Positions 1 through 9,781 of a stretch of 38,053 bases of DNA are shown here, one piece after another. Numbering within the stretch: the stretch's first letter is position 1; each line of letters opens with the position of its first letter. The notes under the pieces are model-generated. The model was given only the letters and a program-made list of their open reading frames with translations, made no database searches and was not told where the DNA came from. Location of the stretch: assembly GCF_001652915.1 (NCBI RefSeq), contig NZ_BBQI01000031.1, positions 1 to 38,053 on the forward strand. The letters run 5' to 3'. This stretch comes from Cupriavidus sp. D384. Its GTDB lineage: Bacteria; Pseudomonadota; Gammaproteobacteria; Burkholderiales; Burkholderiaceae. The position numbers and the translations under genes were made by a program.

Positions 1-243
1 CCGCATGTGGGCGCTCAATTCAACGATCTAGGGCTTCTCTATGACGCAGCCGCGTGCGGGTTCGGCGTGGCACTAGTGAGGACCCGTATGGCGCAGTCAT
101 GGCTAGAGGGGGGGCGACTCATCCGCATATCGGATCGATCCGTGCCTTCACCGATGGCGCACTACTTATGCTGGGAACCTGGGGCCCTGGAGAGATGGGA
201 GTGCGCCGCCTTTATGGAGTGGCTCACCGACTCGCTAAGTTGA
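1..243 (+). CDS. LysR-family transcriptional regulator, C-terminal fragment (cut by window edge)
   Basis: The reading frame is open from the first base and ends with TGA at 241-243, giving about 80 residues. The segment LGLLYDAAACGFGVALVR followed by a short acidic and aromatic tail resembles the last part of the LysR effector-binding domain of the GcvA type, where a 'G.G.AL.P' turn precedes the final helix. The DNA-binding half lies outside the window. Its position just upstream of glcD on the same strand could mean it regulates another, divergent gene to the left. The family call rests on a short stretch only. Confidence 0.6.
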   Translation, partial: PHVGAQFNDLGLLYDAAACGFGVALVRTRMAQSWLEGGRLIRISDRSVPSPMAHYLCWEPGALERWECAAFMEWLTDSLS

Positions 244-575
244 GCGGCCCAAACACGGCAATCAAGTTTTCTGCAACTCAACCGCAAATAACTCTCAACC
301 TGCTATATCGCGTGATTGTCTACAGTCAAGTCATGGCGTCTCGTCGACGCCTTTGACAGAAGTGTATTAGAACCTCCCCACACAATGCATCGCATTCATC
401 GCTCAACGTTTGAGCCTCAGCGCCCGGAAGCAACGCTCCGCCTTGGAGCTGCAGCATCCGTCCAGGCTGATTGCGCGGTTCGCCGGCTCGCTACGGTCGC
501 GCCGTCGCTCCGCACTGATTATCCAATAGACCGGCACAGCACGACGCAGCTTCATCGCACCAGGAGGGCAAAGTC
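244..575. other. Gene-free leader before glcD
   Basis: No convincing gene lies in these 332 bases. They should carry the promoter of the glcDEF operon, but I see no strong -35/-10 pair. An AGGAGG ribosome binding site at 562-567 sits 8 bases before the glcD ATG at 576 and fixes that start. Confidence 0.5.
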
Positions 576-2087
576 ATGAATGCGACGCGTGACGGCTGGT
601 TGGCACATCCTACTGACGCTGAGCGGAGGGAAGCCCGGCGTGCGGAAGTGGTTTCCGCGCTAGAAGGCGTGCTGCCTAGGGACCTTATCCTGTCGCAGCG
701 CGAGGACACCCAGCCATTTGAATGCGATGGCCTTACGGCCTATCGGGCGCAGCCGCTCGTCGTGGTGCTTCCCGAAACAGAAGAGCAGGTTGTTGCCATT
801 CTGCGAACGTGCAAGACGCTCGGTGCGCCCGTCGTGGCTCGGGGCGCAGGCACGGGATTGTCAGGCGGTGCGCTCCCACATGAGATGGGCGTGCTCCTTT
901 CGCTCGCTCGTTTTAACCGGATCGTCAGGGTAGATCCTGTGAGTTGTACCGCAGTGGTCCAATGCGGTGTACGCAACGCCGCAATCAGTGAGGCAGCCGC
1001 TACGTATGGGCTGTACTACGCCCCCGATCCGTCCAGCCAGATTGCCTGCACGATCGGTGGAAACGTGGCCGAGAATTCCGGAGGCGTCCATTGCCTCAAG
1101 TACGGACTCACGTTGCAGAACGTAATGAAAGTACGGGGATACACCATTCAGGGCGAGGCGATAGAGTTTGGATCGGAAGCCCTTGATGTCCCTGGGCTCG
1201 ATTTGCTCGGCGTCGTTGTAGGCAGTGAAGGGATGCTCGCAGTGACATTGGAAGTCACCGTCAAGTTAATTCCTAAGCCAGAACTTGCGCGATGCATCGT
1301 TGCAAGCTTCGACACCGTCGAAGCCGCTGGTGACGCCGTAGCCAACGTCATCGCGGCCGGCATCATCCCAGCCGGCCTGGAACTGATGGACAAGCCGATG
1401 ACCGCCGCCGTAGAGGACTTCGTGCATGCTGGCTATGACCTGGACGCGGCCGCAATCCTATTGTGCGAGAGTGATGGGACGGCGTTGGAGGTCGAGGACG
1501 AGATTGTGAAGATGAATGCCGTCCTCACCGCCAGCGGGGCCACTCGTCTTGAAGCAAGTCAGGACGAGGCGCAGCGTCTTCGTTTCTGGAGCGGGCGAAA
1601 GAATGCATTTCCCGCGACGGGGCGCATGAGCCCGGATTACCTGTGCATGGATTCCACGATTCCTCGCAAGAGTCTCGCTGCGATCCTTCGAGCAATCAGC
1701 GAGATGGAGGTGCGCTATGGGCTTCGCTGCGTGAACGTGTTCCACGCCGGCGACGGGAATCTACATCCGCTGATCCTTTTCGACGCCAACAATCCCGAAG
1801 AACTGCACCAGGCGGAGCAATTCGGCGCTGAGATTCTGGAAACAAGCGTCACGCTTGGCGGGACGGTGACCGGAGAGCACGGTGTGGGCGTGGAGAAGCT
1901 GAACTCAATGTGCGTTCAGTTCTCAGGCGCAGAGCGAGAACAAATGTTTGCGCTGAAACGTGCATTCGATCCGCAATCGCTCTTGAATCCTGGGAAGGTA
2001 ATTCCGACGCTGCATCGATGTGCCGAATATGGTCGCATGACTGTTCGGCGTGGGATGCTGCCGCATCCAGAAATCCCGAGGTTCTAG
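576..2087 (+). CDS. glcD: FAD-linked glycolate oxidase subunit GlcD
   Basis: This 503-residue protein is the FAD-binding catalytic subunit of the glycolate oxidase complex, which oxidises glycolate to glyoxylate and passes electrons to the respiratory chain at the membrane. The N-terminal half has the PCMH-type FAD-binding fold (PLVVVLPETEEQVVAIL, then VARGAGTGLSGGALP and CTIGGNVAENSGG), and the C-terminal half has the FAD-oxidase C domain ending in VFHAGDGNLHPLILFD, GTVTGEHGVG and FDPQSLLNPGKV. Length and motif order match the family. The ATG at 576 follows an AGGAGG. It is separated from glcE by one base, which indicates translational coupling. Related D-lactate or 2-hydroxyacid dehydrogenases share this fold, but the glcE and glcF neighbours favour glycolate. 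Confidence 0.92.
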   Translation: MNATRDGWLAHPTDAERREARRAEVVSALEGVLPRDLILSQREDTQPFECDGLTAYRAQPLVVVLPETEEQVVAILRTCKTLGAPVVARGAGTGLSGGALPHEMGVLLSLARFNRIVRVDPVSCTAVVQCGVRNAAISEAAATYGLYYAPDPSSQIACTIGGNVAENSGGVHCLKYGLTLQNVMKVRGYTIQGEAIEFGSEALDVPGLDLLGVVVGSEGMLAVTLEVTVKLIPKPELARCIVASFDTVEAAGDAVANVIAAGIIPAGLELMDKPMTAAVEDFVHAGYDLDAAAILLCESDGTALEVEDEIVKMNAVLTASGATRLEASQDEAQRLRFWSGRKNAFPATGRMSPDYLCMDSTIPRKSLAAILRAISEMEVRYGLRCVNVFHAGDGNLHPLILFDANNPEELHQAEQFGAEILETSVTLGGTVTGEHGVGVEKLNSMCVQFSGAEREQMFALKRAFDPQSLLNPGKVIPTLHRCAEYGRMTVRRGMLPHPEIPRF

Positions 2088-2088
2088 A

Positions 2089-3162
2089 ATGACGACGATC
2101 CCCACGGAAGTGTCTCATCTGATTGAGACAGTCCTGCATGCAAGAAAAACGAAGACCTCTCTCAACATCGTTGGCGGCGGTACGAAATGCTTCTACGGTG
2201 AAGAGCCGTCGGGTGAACCGTGTGATGTCCGGCGCCTCAGCGGAATTTGCAGCTATGAACCGTCTGAGCTGGTTGTCACCGCTCGTGCAGGCACACCGCT
2301 AGAAGAACTTGAGGCCGTGCTGGCCGAGCACAATCAGTACCTTGCCTTTGAGCCGCCACGCTTTGCTAAAGGAAGTACTGTCGGAGGAGCGGTCGCGGCA
2401 GGTCTGAGCGGGCCAGCACGCGTCGGGGTAGGGTCCATTCGGGACTTCGTTCTCGGCGCGACCATGATTAACGGCAAAGGCGAGCTTCTGACATTCGGCG
2501 GGCAAGTGATGAAGAACGTTGCCGGTTATGACGTTTCGCGTCTCCTGGCGGGCTCAATGGGAACACTCGGTGTTATCTGTGAGGTCTCGCTGAAGGTTCT
2601 GCCCATTCATTCATCGAGGATCACCCTGTTCATTGAACGCGACGAAGCAGGGGCGTTGTCTCTCTTAAACGGGCTGACTCGGCAAGCATTGCCAGTCAAT
2701 GCGAGTGCCTGGCACGACGGAAAGCTGTTCCTCCGACTGAGTGGTGCAGCCTCTGCTGTCACGGAAGCCAGAAAGCGTTTGGGCGGGACTGAGCTGGAAC
2801 CAGACGAAGCGTTGTCCTGGTGGGATGCCGTCCGCGACCACCGCCACGACTTCTTTTCACAGAGCGACGCGCCTCTCTGGCGTGTTTCCGTTCCGGCAGT
2901 CTCCCAACCCTTCTTGGCCGCGAATCAGCTTATTGAATGGGGTGGTGCATTGAGATGGCTATACACCGACGATCCCATCGAGGACGTTCGGGAAATGGCG
3001 TCATCGCTTGGTGGTCACGCCACGCTGTTCAGGGATCCGCATCATAGGAGCGGCGTGTTCACGCCACCGAGCGATGCGCTCTTCGAGATTCATCGCAATC
3101 TCAAGCAAGCGTTTGATCCCGATGGCATCTTCAATGTTGGTCGACTCTACCCCGGCCTGTAA
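2089..3162 (+). CDS. glcE: Glycolate oxidase FAD-binding subunit GlcE
   Basis: This 357-residue protein is the second, shorter FAD-binding subunit of glycolate oxidase. It shows a PCMH-type FAD domain with AGTPLEELEAVLAEHNQYLAF, GSTVGGAVAAGLSGPARVG, and KNVAGYDVSRLLAGSMGTLG, and ends in the FDPDGIFNVGRLYPGL tail shared with GlcD-type proteins. I start it at the ATG at 2089, one base after the glcD stop codon, because the longer reading frame overlaps glcD for 13 codons with no ribosome site. It is co-transcribed with glcD and glcF. GlcE alone is not expected to be active; it works as part of the GlcDEF complex. Confidence 0.92.
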   Translation: MTTIPTEVSHLIETVLHARKTKTSLNIVGGGTKCFYGEEPSGEPCDVRRLSGICSYEPSELVVTARAGTPLEELEAVLAEHNQYLAFEPPRFAKGSTVGGAVAAGLSGPARVGVGSIRDFVLGATMINGKGELLTFGGQVMKNVAGYDVSRLLAGSMGTLGVICEVSLKVLPIHSSRITLFIERDEAGALSLLNGLTRQALPVNASAWHDGKLFLRLSGAASAVTEARKRLGGTELEPDEALSWWDAVRDHRHDFFSQSDAPLWRVSVPAVSQPFLAANQLIEWGGALRWLYTDDPIEDVREMASSLGGHATLFRDPHHRSGVFTPPSDALFEIHRNLKQAFDPDGIFNVGRLYPGL

Positions 3163-3172
3163 GGGGCTCCAT

Positions 3173-4432
3173 ATGCAGACAAAACTAAGTCATGAGTTTG
3201 CCAACACTCCAGAAGGGGCGGAGGCCGAAGAGATTCTGCGCAAGTGCGTGCATTGCGGCTTTTGTACGGCAACGTGTCCGACTTACCTGCTTCTGGGCGA
3301 TGAACGTAACGGACCCCGGGGACGCATCTACTTGATGAAGCAGTTGCTTGAGGGGGAAGAGGTCACAGCAAGCACCCAACAGAATCTAGACCGCTGCTTG
3401 ACGTGCCGGAACTGTGAAAGCACCTGTCCCAGCGGTGTCGAGTACGGCAAGCTAGTTCACATTGGGCGGAAGCTAGTCGATGAGCGAATTCCTCGTCCGC
3501 CAAAAGACCGCGCGGTGCGTTGGCTGCTGCGTGAGGGGCTAACTTCGCCATTGTTCTTGCCGGCCATGAAGATTGGCCGAATGGTTCGGCCGCTACTTCC
3601 TTCCAAGCTCGCCAACAAGCTTACGCCGAGCAGACCTGCGGGTCAGCGCCCAACGCGCCGCCACGCCAGGAAAGTGCTCATGCTCGAAGGTTGTGTGCAG
3701 CCGGCGATGATGCCGAACATCAATTCTGCGACCGCGCGGGTACTCGATGCAGCCGACTTTCAGGTTGTAAGTGTTCCTCGAGCCGGTTGCTGTGGCGCGA
3801 TCCGGCTGCACACCGGAGATCACAAGGGCGGCCTCGATGATATGCGCAGAAACATCGACGCCTGGTGGCCGGCGATTTCCAGCGGTGAAGTCGAGGCAAT
3901 TGTCATGAACGCGTCCGGCTGCGGCGCGACCGTGAAGGACTACGCCGACTTGCTAAAGCATGACGCGGAGTACGCCGAGAAGGCAGCTCGGGTTAGCGAG
4001 TTGACCCGCGACCTGAGCGAATTGCTTCCTGAACTTCTGCCAAGACTGCGCGGCAAAGTCAAAGCGTGCGACAAGCCGGCCTTGGCGTTCCATCCGCCGT
4101 GCACGCTGCAACACGGCCAGAAGCTGCGGGGAGTGGTGGAGGAGCATCTGGGACAGTTGGGCTTTTCCGTTCATCGTGCCAGCGTGGAGAGTCACCTTTG
4201 TTGCGGCTCAGCCGGCACCTACTCCGTTCTGCAGCCCGAAATTTCACTCCAGCTCAGAGACCGCAAGATCGAGCATCTGAGCGAGAAGCAACCTGACTGC
4301 ATCGTGTCCGCGAACATCGGTTGCATCCAGCATTTGCAAAGTGGAACGCCCACGCCAGTAAAGCACTGGATCGAGGTACTGGATGATGCAATCGAGCCGG
4401 CAGTCCAACCAGAGGAACAAGTATTTATCTAG
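3173..4432 (+). CDS. glcF: Glycolate oxidase iron-sulfur subunit GlcF
   Basis: This 419-residue protein is the electron-transfer subunit of glycolate oxidase. Two 4Fe-4S motifs are visible: CVHCGFCTATCP (Cys25, 28, 31, 35) and CLTCRNCESTCP (Cys75, 78, 81, 85). Two cysteine-rich CCG-type domains follow, with GCCGAIRLHTGDHKGG near residue 205 and LCCGSAGTYS near 345. That is the full family layout and length. The start at 3173 lies 10 bases after the glcE stop; longer in-frame starts run inside glcE. The three genes form a compact glcDEF operon, which would feed glyoxylate into central metabolism and electrons into quinones. Confidence 0.92.
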   Translation: MQTKLSHEFANTPEGAEAEEILRKCVHCGFCTATCPTYLLLGDERNGPRGRIYLMKQLLEGEEVTASTQQNLDRCLTCRNCESTCPSGVEYGKLVHIGRKLVDERIPRPPKDRAVRWLLREGLTSPLFLPAMKIGRMVRPLLPSKLANKLTPSRPAGQRPTRRHARKVLMLEGCVQPAMMPNINSATARVLDAADFQVVSVPRAGCCGAIRLHTGDHKGGLDDMRRNIDAWWPAISSGEVEAIVMNASGCGATVKDYADLLKHDAEYAEKAARVSELTRDLSELLPELLPRLRGKVKACDKPALAFHPPCTLQHGQKLRGVVEEHLGQLGFSVHRASVESHLCCGSAGTYSVLQPEISLQLRDRKIEHLSEKQPDCIVSANIGCIQHLQSGTPTPVKHWIEVLDDAIEPAVQPEEQVFI

Positions 4433-4559
4433 CGGCAGGGCAAGAAACGGCGTCGAAGTCGGCACGGGCTGCGAGAGCGGCCCATGCAGTAGTGTTTCGC
4501 CTCCTGCAAGTAACGCGGTCGGCGAAAAGTTAGTCACATCAAGATAAGAGGAGCATTTT

Positions 4560-5084
4560 GTGGCGATCTATCGAATTGGAGAGAAAGAACCGACAATTCA
4601 TCCGAGCTCGTATGTATCCGAGCATGCGGTAATCATCGGCGACGTGGAAATCGCCGAAGACGTGTCCATCTGGCCCGGCGCTGTGATCCGCGGCGACAAT
4701 GAAAAGATCACGATTAGGCGAGGCGTGAACGTCCAGGAGGGGGCTGTGTTGCACACCGATCCTGGCTTTCCCGTCGAGGTAGGCGAGATGGTCTCCATTG
4801 GACACCAGGCGATGCTTCACGGTTGCAAGGTCGGAGCACGTAGTCTGGTCGGCATTCAGGCTGTGATCCTGAATGGATCCGAACTCGGACAACAATGCCT
4901 CGTGGGGGCCGGATCCTTGATCGGCGAGCGCAAGAACTTCCCGGCAGGAGGCTTGGTCATGGGCACACCTGCAAAGCAGGTACGTGAACTAACGGAGGAA
5001 GTCAAAGCTGCGATCGAGAAGAACGCTGACGACTACATTAACAAGGCGAAGACGTACAAGAAGGACCTGGTCAAGCTGAGTTAG
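4560..5084 (+). CDS. Gamma-carbonic-anhydrase-like hexapeptide-repeat protein
   Basis: This 174-residue protein has the left-handed beta-helix pattern of the gamma-carbonic anhydrase family, as in YrdA and PaaY, which usually form trimers in the cytoplasm. Repeats run from IGDVEIAEDVSIWPGAVIRG to about residue 130. The three metal-ligand histidines are present at His65 (LHTD), His82 and His87 (GHQAMLHGC), together with Arg44. It starts with GTG at 4560 after AAGAGGAGC. It follows glcF by 127 bases on the same strand, so it may share the glc transcript. The true activity is not settled: relatives include active zinc or iron carbonic anhydrases and thioesterase-like or inactive members. Confidence 0.85.
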   Translation: MAIYRIGEKEPTIHPSSYVSEHAVIIGDVEIAEDVSIWPGAVIRGDNEKITIRRGVNVQEGAVLHTDPGFPVEVGEMVSIGHQAMLHGCKVGARSLVGIQAVILNGSELGQQCLVGAGSLIGERKNFPAGGLVMGTPAKQVRELTEEVKAAIEKNADDYINKAKTYKKDLVKLS

Positions 5085-5122
5085 CAAGCTCCGCGCGTCG
5101 GCGGATCAAGCGTCGACGCCTT

Positions 5123-5153
5123 GAGACGAGAGCGCCAGCCAGCGCCTCGTCTC
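5123..5153 (+). terminator. Strong hairpin after the glc/carbonic-anhydrase operon
   Basis: GAGACGAGAGCGC at 5123-5135 pairs with GCGCCTCGTCTC at 5142-5153, with one bulged base and a 6-base loop. It lies 38 bases after the stop codon of the carbonic-anhydrase-like gene. No run of T follows, so it is a weak or Rho-assisted terminator candidate, or a 3'-end protecting hairpin. The rest of 5085-5390 shows no gene. Confidence 0.45.
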
Positions 5154-5390
5154 GTCATCCCTCTCCATCAAGATTGGTGCTCCGGCCATCGCGAACGAAC
5201 GCGACAAGGCCCGGCCTTGAGTTGCTACCCGGCCACAGGCACAGAACCCCTTCACGCGCCGCCGCTGTCTGCGTGGTCGCTACCCTCACCAGTCGGACCA
5301 TATCGACTCGGTGCCTCCAGGTACTTCGCGCGATCATTCTTCACTGAATCGTTATATCATCTGCTCAGTGATTGCCCCCTTTTTGTAGAC

Positions 5391-5837
5391 ATGACAGAAC
5401 CTACGGTTGAAATGCTTGCGGACGAACTTAGACCCCGCTTGATGCGGATCGTTGTAGCGCTGCGGCGGGAAATGAGAGCGGCGCACGTGCCCCCCGCGCA
5501 GAGCGCTGTTCTTAGTGCATTGCTCGTAAGAGGGCCGATGCGAGTTAGCGATCTGGCCAGGAATGAAGGCGTCAGATTGCCTACGATGACGCAGATTGTC
5601 GGGCGGATGGTCGACGCCGAGTTAATCGCGCGCTCCGCACCCGTCGGCTCGTACAACAACATGATTCAGATTACTGATGAAGGCCGGGCTGTGGCCGGCA
5701 AATTGGCCGCACAGCGGACGGCGGCACTGGGCAAGCGCATGGAGGGATTGACGCCCGAGGAGTTGCAGACGGTGATCGCGATGTTCCCCATCATCGATAA
5801 GATGTTCAAAAGAGAACCGTGGCTGGACCACGAGTAA
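5391..5837 (+). CDS. MarR-family transcriptional regulator
   Basis: This 148-residue protein has the MarR winged-helix layout: an N-terminal dimerisation helix, then VPPAQSAVLSALLVRGPMRVSDLARNEGV, a recognition helix (RLPTMTQIVGRMVDAELIAR), a wing (NNMIQITDEGRAVAG) and a C-terminal dimerisation helix. I use the ATG at 5391; in-frame upstream sequence is low-quality and has no ribosome site. MarR proteins bind 15-20 bp palindromes and are often released by small aromatic or phenolic ligands. It is the nearest MarR gene to the P450 and MHS-transporter promoters, which share a palindrome at 11327 and 12240, so it is one candidate for their regulator. Nothing in the sequence proves that link. Confidence 0.88.
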   Translation: MTEPTVEMLADELRPRLMRIVVALRREMRAAHVPPAQSAVLSALLVRGPMRVSDLARNEGVRLPTMTQIVGRMVDAELIARSAPVGSYNNMIQITDEGRAVAGKLAAQRTAALGKRMEGLTPEELQTVIAMFPIIDKMFKREPWLDHE

Positions 5838-5999
5838 TACCAACGAAATCTTCCTGGAAGACGACACGATTCGAGAAGGCTTATCGCTAGCCGGCCGCGC
5901 TTGCGCTGCAACTGCGGAGCCATGCAGGGAGTTGTCAGAGTCGCCGAGAGCAACCGCATCGCCCAATATGGGGCGCACTGCCGCGACCTATACGCTAAT

Positions 6000-6082
6000 A
6001 AAAAAGGCGCCTAACACTCACTTAGGCGCCAAAACCTGACTGGGAACGTAGCTTCGGGGGAAAGGGCGACGTATCGCCCTTT
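6000..6082 (-). terminator. Tandem hairpins terminating the P450 operon
   Basis: Read on the minus strand, GGCGCCTAA at 6030-6022, a 7-base loop and TTAGGCGCC at 6014-6006 form a perfect 9-bp stem followed directly by TTTTTTATT, a textbook intrinsic terminator. A second perfect 9-bp stem with a 4-base loop (AAAGGGCGA at 6061-6069 and TCGCCCTTT at 6074-6082) lies between it and the aldehyde dehydrogenase stop codon at 6095. Confidence 0.88.
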
Positions 6083-6094
6083 GCGGCCCCCGAT

Positions 6095-7522
6095 CTACAC
6101 TTGAGTTACAAATTTCGTGACGAGATAGCCGTCGAACGTCTCGGTCCCACCCTCACTCCCGATACCGCTATCTTTAATGCCTCCAAACGGTGTTTCGGCG
6201 AGAGCGCTTCCAAAGTGGTTGATGTTGACCATGCCGGCCTCAAGGCGGGTAGAGACAGCATGCGCTGTCTTCGCTGACTCGGTAAACACGTAAGACGACA
6301 GGCCGTAAGTCAGTTTGTTCGCCCGTGCCAGCACCTCATCCAGATCGTCGAACGCTACAACCGGGGCGACAGGGCCGAATGGCTCGCAAGTCATGAGCAT
6401 GGAGTCGTCTGAAATGTCTATAACGACGCTGGGCGCGAAGAAATGTCCTGTGTCGCTGCACCTGGTCCCTCCCACGACAACCTTTCCGCCGCGCGCTTTG
6501 GAGTCGGCAATCAACCCTTCCATTGCAGCAACACGGCGTTGGTTTGCGAGCGGTCCCATCTGTGTCGAGCTGTCTATACCGTTGCCGACCCGCACTGCGC
6601 CAATGACGTCCGTAAAACGCCTGAGGAACCTATCGTAAGCCCCGCGCTGGACGAAGAAGCGGGAGGGCGAGACGCATACCTGACCAGCGTTTCGCAGCTT
6701 GTAGTTTGCAAGCATCTCGGCGGCGGTATGGACATCCGCATCGTCGAAGACGATTGCAGGGGAGTGACCACCAAGCTCCATAGTGATTCGCTTCATATGG
6801 GATCCTGCTAGAGCTGCTAGTTGTTTGCCAACAGCAGTGGACCCCGTAAAGGAGATCTTCTGGACCAGCGGAGATGCAATGAGGTGTGCTGACACCTCCG
6901 CCGGGACGCCAAATACAATGTTTAAGCAACCAGGAGGAAGGCCCGCATCATGGAACAGTTGAGCGATCGCCAGCACGGCACTCGGTGTCTCTTCTGGTCC
7001 CTTCAGAATGATCGTACAGCCTGCGCCAAGCGCGGCAGAGATTTTCCGGATCGCCTGATTGAAGGGAAAATTCCAAGGGGTGAAGGCTGCGCAGACTCCG
7101 ACCGGCTGACGTAGCACGAGCTGGCGGACGTTAGGGTTGCGGCTGGGGATCACGCGGCCGTAGATCCGCCGAGCCTCTTCTGCATGCCAGTCCGCATGCT
7201 CTGCACAAACCGTTACTTCGCCCACGGCTTCGTGCAGAGGCTTCCCCTGGTCAATGGTCATGTTGCGGCCGATTTCCGGCGCCCTTTGACGGGCGAGCTC
7301 CGCAACTTTACGCAAGATTGCACTGCGTTCCAAAGGCGATGAGTCGCGCCACGTCAGGAAAGCTCGATGAGCCGCCTCGACGGCGGTGTCGAGGTCCTCG
7401 CGGGTGGCGAGCGGCAGTCGCCCAACGACCTCCTCCGTCGCAGGATTGACTACGTCCTGGTGTCGCCGGCCTTCAATGCCGAGAAATTCGCCATTGATGT
7501 AAAGGGATAATTCTGGATACAC
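6095..7522 (-). CDS. NAD(P)-dependent aldehyde dehydrogenase, succinate-semialdehyde dehydrogenase-like
   Basis: This 475-residue protein is a full-length aldehyde dehydrogenase that would convert an aldehyde to the acid in the cytoplasm. Catalytic features are all present: Asn151 in FTPWNFP, Lys174 in ILKGPEETP, the FTGSTAVGK loop near 225, Glu249 in MELGGHSP and the nucleophile Cys283 in [10 protein letters not shown]. The [11 protein letters not shown] and CVSPSRF patterns fit the succinate-semialdehyde/aldehyde dehydrogenase group rather than betaine aldehyde dehydrogenase. The start is GTG at 7522 with GGAG eight bases before. It is the last gene of the P450 operon and ends before the terminator near 6030, so its likely substrate is the aldehyde made from the P450 or alcohol-dehydrogenase product. 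Confidence 0.88.
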   Translation of the reverse strand: MYPELSLYINGEFLGIEGRRHQDVVNPATEEVVGRLPLATREDLDTAVEAAHRAFLTWRDSSPLERSAILRKVAELARQRAPEIGRNMTIDQGKPLHEAVGEVTVCAEHADWHAEEARRIYGRVIPSRNPNVRQLVLRQPVGVCAAFTPWNFPFNQAIRKISAALGAGCTIILKGPEETPSAVLAIAQLFHDAGLPPGCLNIVFGVPAEVSAHLIASPLVQKISFTGSTAVGKQLAALAGSHMKRITMELGGHSPAIVFDDADVHTAAEMLANYKLRNAGQVCVSPSRFFVQRGAYDRFLRRFTDVIGAVRVGNGIDSSTQMGPLANQRRVAAMEGLIADSKARGGKVVVGGTRCSDTGHFFAPSVVIDISDDSMLMTCEPFGPVAPVVAFDDLDEVLARANKLTYGLSSYVFTESAKTAHAVSTRLEAGMVNINHFGSALAETPFGGIKDSGIGSEGGTETFDGYLVTKFVTQV

Positions 7523-7584
7523 AGCGTGTACTCCAATGACTAAGAGGTTAGCTACGAAATTCTGTGCTTGTGACGGAGGTCGAT

Positions 7585-8553
7585 CTATTCGAGCTTAAAA
7601 TCACCGACCTTAATTACTGCATCAATGCTCTTCTTGCGCTGCTTAAGGTAGCCCTCGAAATCCTCCGGGGACTGCGTAATGACTTCCATTCCAGTGCCTT
7701 GCATCCGCGTGCGAAGCTCGCCGTTCTTCAAAATCGTAGCGACATCGCTCTGCATTTTTTTGATTGCGTTCTGGGGCATCTTGGCAGGCGCATACAGGGC
7801 GATGGTTCCCGTAAGCTGGACGTCAATCCCCGCTTCCTTGAATGTAGGGACGTTTGGCAGCATAGGCGAGCGTTCTGGCGTCGACACGGCAAAGGCCTTC
7901 ACTTTTCCAGCCTTAACGAGTTGCGCGATCGGTGCCATATCGATCATGAGCATATCGATCTCGCCTGAAACGATAGCGGGGACACTTTGCCCAGCACTCT
8001 TGTAGCCGACTGGGGTCATCTTTACCCCGGTCTTTTGCGCGAACTCCTCCATACCGACACGCATGCCCAAGTTGGCCCATCCGTACGTGAACTTCCCGTT
8101 GGCCGCACGAGCTGCCTTAATGAGGTCAGCGAGGTTGTTGTATGGCGCGGAAGCCGGGGTCACCACAACGAGTGGGGTTGCGGCTAGCCCGCTCACAAGG
8201 GTGAGTTCCTTGGTGGGATCGACAGCAACAGTGGGGCGCAAGTTTGCGTCGATGATCAACGTGGACGGGGGCATGACCAGAAGGATCGAACCGTCCGGTT
8301 CAGCTCGCGCGACAGCCTTGCTGGCGATCGCCCCGTTTGCGCCTGGCCGATTTTCGACGATTACGGGCCGATTCCAGATTTTTGCCAGCTCTTCGCCAAC
8401 TGCGCGTGCAACTACGTCGGTGCCACCGCCCGGTCCGTAGCCAACAAAGAGCCGGACCGGCAACGGGCCAGATTGCTGGGCGTACAGGATGGAGGGCAGG
8501 GCCAGGGAGCAGAGTAGGACTGCTCTGCGGATAGCCGAAGCGGGTTTTGTCAT
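7585..8553 (-). CDS. Bug-family (TctC-like) periplasmic substrate-binding protein
   Basis: This 322-residue exported protein belongs to the Bug/TctC family. The N-terminus [20 protein letters not shown] ending in LYAQQ is a signal peptide with cleavage near residue 25. [20 protein letters not shown] is the family's first ligand loop, and [18 protein letters not shown] follows as usual. AGGAG precedes the ATG. No TctA or TctB membrane genes are nearby, which is normal: Burkholderiales carry many orphan Bug genes whose products bind carboxylates or related small molecules for import or sensing. Its place inside the P450 operon suggests the ligand is the operon's substrate or a carboxylate product. 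Confidence 0.9.
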   Translation of the reverse strand: MTKPASAIRRAVLLCSLALPSILYAQQSGPLPVRLFVGYGPGGGTDVVARAVGEELAKIWNRPVIVENRPGANGAIASKAVARAEPDGSILLVMPPSTLIIDANLRPTVAVDPTKELTLVSGLAATPLVVVTPASAPYNNLADLIKAARAANGKFTYGWANLGMRVGMEEFAQKTGVKMTPVGYKSAGQSVPAIVSGEIDMLMIDMAPIAQLVKAGKVKAFAVSTPERSPMLPNVPTFKEAGIDVQLTGTIALYAPAKMPQNAIKKMQSDVATILKNGELRTRMQGTGMEVITQSPEDFEGYLKQRKKSIDAVIKVGDFKLE

Positions 8554-8584
8554 GTTGTCTCCTCTTTTATTATGAAATACAGCC

Positions 8585-9781
8585 TTAACCTGCTACCGCA
8601 GCTGGAGCGTGGCTCTTCGTCCACTCCTCCTTCAACAGCTTGATGTGCTCACGCGCTTTTCTACTGGCGTTCCAACTAAGAACGCCCATCAAAACGTCTC
8701 CCTGGTAGTAGCGAAAGATGCAGGAGTCGTCTTTCAGTTGATCCCCTTCGACAACTTCAACGGTGTATTGAGGGCCGATGCGTCCGTAGCTGTGGATTTG
8801 GACCTGGTACTGATCCGACCAGAAGAACGGCAGCGGAGCGTATTCAACGCGAGAGCCGAGCATGTTCTTTGCCGCGGCCATCGCCTGTTCGCTTGCATTC
8901 GTCCGGTGTTCAATACGCATGTGCTCGCCGTAGCCTTTGTGAAACCACTCTGCAGCATCGCCGGCGGCATATACGTTCGGGGCTGCTTCACAGTATTCAT
9001 TGCAGACTACGCCGCTGCGGATGTTTAATCCGCTGCACCACTGCACGCTGGGAACTGCGCCGATAGCCACAACAATTACGTCGCAAGCAATCACAACCCC
9101 AGTGTCCAAGCGGACTTCGGTAATGGTGCGGTCACGCCATTTCACCTCCCTGAGTTCGCAGTCGTTGTGGAAAACCACGCCGTTGGCTTCATGGAGTTTT
9201 TCGATCCGCTTCCCAACGATATCCCCGACTCGCGCCCCGAGAGGAACTTTCGACTTGTCGATGACGGTCACCTCACAGCCGCTGGTCTTTGCAATCGCCG
9301 CTAACTCTGTGCCGATGAAGCCCGCGCCGACTACTAGTGCCCGCTTTCCGGCAGTCAGATGTTCCCGAATCGCCAGCGCGTCGTTTAAGTTGCGCAGGCT
9401 GTAGCAGTTCGCCGCCTGGCTGAGGTTGGGAATCACTCGAGCGTCCGCGCCCGTGGCGATCAGCAAGCGATCATATTGAAGTGTGGAGCCGTTGCTGAGT
9501 TGCAGTGAACTGGCGTCCGTATCGAGGCCGGTGGCCGATGTCCCGTCCAGGTAGTGCAGGTTCAGCGCCTTCATGCCGTCTTCGGACACAAGGTTGAGCG
9601 CCTCTACCGGACATTCTCCTGCCATCAGCCGCTTTGAAAGAGGAGGGCGGTCATAGGGCATGCCGCCTTCCTTTCCAATCAGCGTGAGCCGCCCTCCCCA
9701 GCCCTGTGCGCGCAGCGCTCGTGCTGCCGTGATGCCGGCGGCCGAGGCGCCGACAACGACGATGTGCTCGGGGGAGTTCAT
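8585..9781 (-). CDS. FAD-dependent ferredoxin reductase of the P450 system
   Basis: This 398-residue flavoprotein matches putidaredoxin-reductase-type NAD(P)H:ferredoxin reductases. It has an FAD dinucleotide fold (IVVVGASAAGITAARALR, then GKEGGMPYDRPPLSK), an NAD(P)H fold in the middle (RALVVGAGFIGTELAAIA), the second FAD motif NVYAAGDAAEW, and a C-terminal reductase domain. It would pass electrons from NAD(P)H to the small ferredoxin encoded just upstream. I use the ATG at 9781, which overlaps the ferredoxin stop codon (TGATG); a GTG one codon earlier is possible. The overlap implies translational coupling and a matched stoichiometry. Confidence 0.92.
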   Translation of the reverse strand: MNSPEHIVVVGASAAGITAARALRAQGWGGRLTLIGKEGGMPYDRPPLSKRLMAGECPVEALNLVSEDGMKALNLHYLDGTSATGLDTDASSLQLSNGSTLQYDRLLIATGADARVIPNLSQAANCYSLRNLNDALAIREHLTAGKRALVVGAGFIGTELAAIAKTSGCEVTVIDKSKVPLGARVGDIVGKRIEKLHEANGVVFHNDCELREVKWRDRTITEVRLDTGVVIACDVIVVAIGAVPSVQWCSGLNIRSGVVCNEYCEAAPNVYAAGDAAEWFHKGYGEHMRIEHRTNASEQAMAAAKNMLGSRVEYAPLPFFWSDQYQVQIHSYGRIGPQYTVEVVEGDQLKDDSCIFRYYQGDVLMGVLSWNASRKAREHIKLLKEEWTKSHAPAAVAG